NCBI GenBank assembly: GCA_030770425.1
Contig: JASJFT010000454.1
Coordinates: 1 to 12,414 of the forward strand
Length of the DNA: 12,414 nucleotides
DNA from: Darksidea phi
Taxonomy: Eukaryota; Ascomycota; Dothideomycetes; Pleosporales; Lentitheciaceae
Direction of reading: 5' to 3'
Below, piece after piece: positions 8,341 to 12,414 of this stretch. Position numbers and translations under genes: made by a program. The notes under the pieces are model-generated. The model saw only the letters and a program-made list of their open reading frames with translations, was not told the DNA's origin and made no database searches. The first letter of the stretch is position 1; every line of letters begins with the position of its first letter.

Positions 8341-8790
8341 ACTTCTCCCTAGCGACCTATATAGGAGTAATTAAACCCCTTAATTATTAATAGCTTATTA
8401 AGATATCGTAGCTTATTAATTTAAAATTATTTATACTTCCTATTTAACTTATAGTAAATAGCCTAGCTATATAGCTAAGGGGATTAGTAGATAGTAATAC
8501 TAGTATATACCTATTAGTCTACTCTAAATATTTAAAGGTAGTAAAGAAAAAACTAAAGCCCGTCTTCTATTAATTAAAGAAACTAATTCCTCTTAATAGG
8601 TTTAATAGGAAATATAGTTACTTAGTCGATATAACTATCTAAGCTAATCTATTAATCTAGAGAAAGAATATATCTACCTAGTTCCTTTTCTATAAGCTCG
8701 GGTATTATAATATAATACTTAAAAGAAAGTTCTTTAAGTAAACTTAATCCTTAATCGACTATTATAACTAGACTTTATACTAGTTAGATA
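8325..8790 (+). pseudogene. pol: gypsy aspartic protease relic
   Basis: The first pol domain lies in the -1 frame relative to gag. A Leu/Ile-rich beta segment at about 8424-8460 precedes L-V-D-S-x-T-S at 8484-8504, the active-site D-S/T-G position. The catalytic Asp codon GAT survives at 8490-8492, but the expected Gly reads AAT (Asn). About 70 residues later comes L-G-Y-Y-N-I-I-L at 8697-8720, the second conserved box of retropepsins (hydrophobic-hydrophobic-Leu-Gly type). Its closing Gly reads AAA (Lys). The protease matures Gag and Pol. Length and spacing match the fungal gypsy family. Confidence 0.82.
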
Positions 8791-9446
8791 ATACCCTAAA
8801 GTAGATAAAATATAACCTAACTACTATAGGGAAGCTAGATTCGAAACTAGAGCTAAAATACTAGAATAACGTTTTATATTATAATAATTTAATTAATTAA
8901 TAAATTAAAGTATAGAAGAAGACCTACTTACTTAGAAAGAATCTAATACTTAGTTTAGAGATTTCTATTAAAGCCCTTATAATCTTTTAGGAGGAGGCCT
9001 ATAAGCCTACTAAAGCCCTACTATAGGTAATAGAGGATTAATAAGCTACTTTTAAGAAAATATAGAGGAACGTAGATAGTAATACTAATAGTAGTTTAAG
9101 GGGTACTAAATCTAAGAAAAGCTAACGAGGTTATCGAAAAAATAATAGAAAGAAAAAGAAAGTAATATTTATCCCTAACGACCTACTAGAGTAGGTTATT
9201 AGTAATAAGTTTAATATATATTTTCTTAAGCCCCCTAAGATATAAAAGCTTATAGATAAGGAAGAAGTTATACTAGAAGCTACTAGTCTATATAAAGTTA
9301 ACTTATTAATTAGAAATAGATAGTCGAAAGACTTAGTAGAAGACTTAGTAGAATAGAATATATAAGATATAATAGTAGAAAAGCTTCTTTACGAAGGTTA
9401 CGTAGAAGCTACTCTAGACTACTTCTCTAAGGTTAACTTAAATAAA
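8791..9446 (+). pseudogene. pol: gypsy protease-RT connector relic
   Basis: The pol frame continues from protease to reverse transcriptase with only TAA/TAG interruptions. It reads as a charged, poorly conserved protein: Lys/Arg-rich near 9110-9160 (S-K-K-x-x-R-G-Y-R-K-N-N-R-K-K-K-K) and acidic near 9258-9400. No domain is recognised. In fungal gypsy elements this connector varies in length and has no known catalytic role. The basic patch might bind nucleic acid or act in nuclear entry, which is inference. Confidence 0.6.
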
Positions 9447-10270
9447 TTACCTCTTAAAAGGAAGAGTATCGACTATAAAATTACCCTTAAAGATAATATA
9501 AGTAAGTTTAGTACGAGCCTACTTTATAATATATCCCTTAAATATCTAAAGTTACTAAAAGCTTACTTAGAAGAGTACTTAAAAAAGGACTTTATTACGA
9601 CTAGCGATACTAACTTCGCCTCGTCTATTCTATTTACTAAGAAGCTAGGAGGGGGGTAGAGGTTCTATATTAATTACTAAAAAATTAATATAATTATAAA
9701 GAAAGATATTACGGCTATTCCCTTAATTAAGAAAATACTAATATAATTCTTTAAAGTAAAGGTCTTTACTAAACTAGATATATATTAAGTCTTTTATTAT
9801 ATTAAATTAGACCCCGACGTAGAAGACCTTATAACTTTTAAAATATAATATAGAAATTATAAATATCGTATTCTACCTTTTAGACTATATAATAGGCTAG
9901 TAACCTTTTAGTACTATATTAATTAAGTACTTAAGAATAAAATCGATAAGATCTATACTACTTATATAGACGATATCTTAATCTACTTAGAAGACCCCCT
10001 TAAGTACGAGAAATATATAGGTAAAATCCTAGATAAGCTTAAGAAGGCTAGACTATAGGTTAATATTAAAAAGAGTAAGTTTATAGTTATTAAGGTAAAG
10101 TTTTTAGATTTTATTATTAATACTAAAGGGATCTATATAGACCCTAATAAGATAGTAACTATTAAAGACTAGAAGAAATCTATAACCCTAAAAGAGCTAT
10201 AAGCTTACCTAGACTTCTATAACTACTACTATAAGTAGTTAAAAGACTATAGTCGTATAGTCCGCTCGCT
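9447..10270 (+). pseudogene. pol: gypsy reverse transcriptase relic
   Basis: This is a Ty3/gypsy reverse transcriptase (RVT_1) in full order. It opens with L-P-x-x-R-x-S-I-D-Y-K-I (9447 onward) and the Y-N-I-S entry segment, then K-D-F-I and S-I-L-F-x-K-K. The catalytic motif V-F-T-K-L-D lies at 9762-9779, followed by L-P-F-x-L-x-N-x-L-V-T-F near 9880. Then come Y-I-D-D-I-L-I-Y from 9963 (the YxDD box, with Ile probably from ATG) and the thumb with F-L-x-F-I-I and G-I-Y-I-D-P-x-K near 10100-10155. The catalytic Asp codons at 9777 and 9969-9974 survive because they follow an A. Stops replace former Trp and Gln codons. No frameshift was found. Confidence 0.95.
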
Positions 10271-10770
10271 TACCTAACTACTATAAAAGAGAAAATTTCG
10301 TACCTTCGGGCCTAAAGAGCGAGCCGTATTTAAAAAAAGTAAGATATTATTATATTTAAACGTTATTATAAGATATTACTTATTCTACTATAGGACTCGT
10401 ATAGAAACTAACGTAAGTAATAGCGTTCTAGTAGGTACCTTTACGTAGCTCTAAGATAATAGAACCTAGTAATCTATAGTCTACTTTATAAAGATAATAA
10501 AGTCCGTAGAAATAAACTATAAGATCTATAATAAAGAGATACTCGCGGTTATAAGAGGATTAAACGAATAGAGGACTTAATTTATAAGGTTATAACTAAA
10601 TAAATCCTTCTAAGTTATTACTAATTACTAGATACTAGAGTATTTCTTAACTAAGCGCGAACTAACCCTATAATAGGCTTACTAGGCCGAGAAGCTCGTA
10701 GACTACTACTATACTATTTATTATTACTCTAAGATTATTAATATTATTATAAATACCCTCTCTTAAAAAT
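10271..10770 (+). pseudogene. pol: gypsy RNase H relic
   Basis: This domain follows the RT thumb in the same frame. Landmarks: F-G-P-K-E-R-A-V-F-K near 10305-10335, R-I-E-T-(D)-x-S-N-S-V-L-x-G at 10401-10435, and Y-K-I-Y-N-K-E-(I/L)-L-A-V near 10518-10550, which holds the Glu of the family, then Y-Q-x-L-E-Y and L-T-x-R-E segments near 10620-10660, and an I-I-N-T-L-S end near 10745. The first catalytic Asp is AAC (Asn) at 10410-10412, explained by G-to-A after T. This is the connection/RNase H arrangement of gypsy elements, which degrades the RNA strand of the hybrid. Confidence 0.9.
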
Positions 10771-11720
10771 AGGAGGAGTTAAAAACTTAAAAGGAAAAAG
10801 ATAAAGCTACTAGGACTCGCGTCTTTATCCCCTTTAGATAGATCTTTACTATAATAACTACCTTAATAACTACTACTAATATTTAAGATCCTAAGTATAA
10901 AACTAAAGTTTACTCTTATCTATTTCTTAACTACGTACTTTATAAAAATCGTATATACGTTATACTTAAACTAAAGTAAGAGTTAATTTATTAAAAATAT
11001 AAGTACCTATTCTTAACCTTATCTAGGCTCCTTCTTTAAAAAGAAAAGTTAGTAGTACCCGAAGTAGGGTTTCTTAAGACCTATCTTATCTAGGTAGTAT
11101 ATACTATATAAATTACTACTTACCCGAGTATAAAGAAAACTATTAGACTTCTAAAAAATCTATACTATTAGGGTATAATAAATAAGAACGTAAAATATTA
11201 TATAAGAAACTATAAGTAGTATTAATAAAGTTATAAGTCTTAAGATAAGACCTTAGGTCTCCTTAAACTACTTCCTATACCTAAGAGGGTATAGAAAGAC
11301 GTCTTTATAAACTTTAAAAGCTTTCTAAAGGACTATAAGGAATATAATAATATATTTATAGTAATATATAGATTATTAAAATACGCTTTCTTATTATCCT
11401 ACTTTAAGACTACTACTATTAAAGACGTAGCTACTCTTTATTATATATATATATAGTAAGTCTTTAGTCCCCTACGTACTATAGTCTTAGATTAAGGCCT
11501 ATAGTTCGTATTAGGCTTTACGAAAGAATTATATAGACTCGTAAGAATTAACTAGTTATTATCTATAACCTACTATCTATAAACTAATAGTAATACGGAA
11601 GTTTTTAATTAATAGCTAGACTAATAATTACGCCCCTTTATAAACTTCTATTAGAATAACTAGTCTAACCTTCTACCTAGTATAGACTAGGTCTAGGTAA
11701 TTCTTTTATATAATATAATA
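10771..11720 (+). pseudogene. pol: gypsy integrase relic (HHCC and D-D-E regions)
   Basis: After a Lys/Glu-rich spacer the zinc-binding module shows the exact H-x6-H-x29-C-x2-C spacing at 11100, 11121, 11211 and 11220, but all four codons are TAT/TAC (Tyr), the RIP products of His and Cys codons. The core then runs from W-K-D-V-F-x-(D)-F-K-S-F near 11292. Its first catalytic Asp position reads AAC (Asn, 11310-11312). The second Asp is intact (GAT, 11490-11492, in V-L-D-x-G). The Glu is intact (GAA, 11598-11600, in the T-x-x-N-T-E motif), giving exactly 35 residues between them. The frame is that of RT and RNase H. Confidence 0.93.
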
Positions 11721-12190
11721 GGATTTTCTCTATTTAAAATCGAATTTAGCTATAAGGCTTATTATTACTAGAACTAGTAAGAACGCGTCTATAAACCTTT
11801 TAAATTACTAGATAATATAACTACGTAAGTAGCCTAAGAGTTTATAAAAATCTAAGCTAATATAGTCTAATAGGTTCGCGACTACGTCTAAGCTAATATT
11901 ATAGTAGCTTAGAAAGCCTAGAGCTAATAAGTTAATAAAAAATACTACCCCCTAGATTTCGACGTAGGAGATTAAGTCTATATTATACCTAAGGGATTTA
12001 CTACCTTAAGGCTAAGTCTAAAATTAGATTAATAAATATATAGACCTTATCTTATTATCGACTAAAGGTATAGCTTCTACGTAGTCTAGTTACCCTCCTA
12101 TATAAAGATATATAACGTTTTCTATATAGATAGATTATATAAAGCTATATAAGATCTATTATCTAGTTAAGTACTCTTTAAAGAACTAGC
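11721..12190 (+). pseudogene. pol: gypsy integrase C-terminal region relic
   Basis: The frame continues in register with the G-F-S-x-F-x-x-E segment near 11731, a former Gln/Ala-rich helix near 11820-11935, Y-Y-P-x-D-F-D-V-G-D near 11940-11973, and R-P-Y-x-I near 12040. Then come L-P-S-Y-x-K-x-Y-N-V-F-x-x-D-R-L near 12090-12140, which is the GPY/F-like integrase C-terminal module (V-x-N-V-F-H-x-D-x-L in relatives). This module follows the DDE core in Ty3/gypsy elements and contributes to DNA binding. Confidence 0.88.
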
Positions 12191-12194
12191 TATA

Positions 12195-12414
12195 GAAGTA
12201 AATAGGTATCCTAAGTAGTTGGTAGCTCGTATCCTTAATAGTCGAATCGTTTATAGTAAGCTCTACTATTAAATAGAATAGATAGGCTACGACCTAGACC
12301 TAACCTATTACCTAGTAAGTAATTTTATAAATATAGTCTAAAAAGTAAAAGAGTTCTACGATAAGTACCCTAATAAGCTAGATCTACCTAAATAGCTAGC
12401 CTAGTAGCTAGAAG
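12195..12414 (+). pseudogene. pol: chromodomain at the Pol C-terminus (chromovirus)
   Basis: After the integrase C-terminal module lies a chromodomain-like segment: E-(V/I)-x, then L-V-A-R-I-L-N-S-R (12219-12245, the x-V-E-x-I-L-x-S-R pattern), S-K-L-Y-Y-x-I-E-x-I-G-Y-D near 12255-12293 (the Y-x-V-K-W-x-G-Y-D pattern) and D-L-T-Y-Y. It ends with the tail P-N-K-L-D-L-P-K, typical of fungal chromoviruses. Chromodomains direct integration to chromatin marked by histone methylation. At least two aromatic-cage Trp positions read as TAG, so this copy could not bind. The window ends at the last residues of Pol; the true stop is not seen. Confidence 0.85.

Larger units (their letters stand above)
1..12414. 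other. RIP-saturated AT-rich transposon block
   Basis: The whole window shows near-complete loss of CpA and TpG. The only ones I found by eye are near 986, 1754, 3102, 3903, 3958, 4005, 4433, 4723, 5646, 5873, 6631 and 12220. CpT, CpC and CpG remain common, so this is not simple AT drift. The loss is the same on both strands and crosses from the copia relic into the gypsy relic without a break. Repeat-induced point mutation in Pezizomycotina converts CpA to TpA in duplicated DNA, which fits. Consequences seen directly: no ATG on the plus strand, only three on the minus strand, and very dense TAA/TAG. An RIP index computed against the host genome would quantify it. Confidence 0.95.
5641..12414 (+). 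mobile_element. Ty3/gypsy chromovirus, RIP-inactivated, 3' LTR off window
   Basis: Plus-strand order is gag, protease, reverse transcriptase, RNase H, integrase, chromodomain: the Ty3/gypsy (Metaviridae) order. The chromodomain after integrase marks a chromovirus. Gag is read in the frame of coordinates congruent to 1 modulo 3. Pol is read in the frame congruent to 0, that is -1 relative to gag. No indel was detected in pol over about 3.9 kb. The 5' end is approximate: a TATA box at 5701 implies that the LTR begins upstream, and its 3' partner is outside the window. Confidence 0.92.

Noticed and set aside
11431..11456. TATATATATATATA microsatellite-like run.
   Set aside because: It lies in register inside the integrase core where Tyr/Ile codons and former His codons explain it; not an independent repeat.
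1..12414. A non-standard genetic code in which TAA/TAG encode glutamine, as in some ciliates.
   Set aside because: TAG also stands at conserved Trp positions, and His, Cys and Met codons are missing too. Code reassignment cannot explain that, while CpA-to-TpA mutation explains all of it.
1..12414. An undescribed defence or accessory system.
   Set aside because: Everything interpretable belongs to two known retrotransposon classes; no other coding signal was found on either strand.

Overview
This window is a block of fungal transposable-element DNA that has been saturated by repeat-induced point mutation (RIP). CpA and TpG dinucleotides are almost absent: by eye I find about twelve in 12.4 kb, where several hundred of each would be expected. 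TpA is everywhere, CpG is still common, and nearly every stop codon is TAA or TAG. This is the footprint of C-to-T mutation at CpA on both strands. It points to an AT-rich, gene-free compartment of a filamentous ascomycete (Pezizomycotina) with very efficient RIP. The species cannot be told. No host gene, tRNA, rRNA or CRISPR array is visible.

Under the RIP noise lie two LTR retrotransposons arranged head to head. Positions about 4500 down to 1 (minus strand) hold a Ty1/copia element read in one continuous frame: gag with a C-x-C-x3-H-x4-C knuckle, aspartic protease, integrase, reverse transcriptase and RNase H. The window edge cuts it inside RNase H. Positions about 5700 to 12414 (plus strand) hold a Ty3/gypsy chromovirus. 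It has a leader with a TATA box, a long gag in one frame, then pol in the -1 frame (protease, reverse transcriptase, RNase H, integrase with HHCC and D-D-E parts, and a C-terminal chromodomain). The window ends almost exactly at the end of pol.

Between the two coding parts (about 4500-5880) lies the LTR and leader DNA of both elements. It holds two TATA-like boxes facing away from each other, short direct and inverted repeats, and some 650 bp I cannot assign. LTR borders, primer-binding sites and target-site duplications could not be fixed, because TG...CA ends become TA...TA and the partner LTRs are outside the window.

Three points stand out. Both pol frames stay in register for about 3.7-3.9 kb with no detectable indel, so damage is almost purely point mutation. 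The damage removes five amino acids (C, H, M, Q, W) from the readable protein, turns zinc-binding His/Cys into Tyr, and turns most copia catalytic Asp/Glu into Asn/Lys. A plausible -1 frameshift heptamer sits at the gag/pol junction of the gypsy element, in an overlap that fits the observed frame change.
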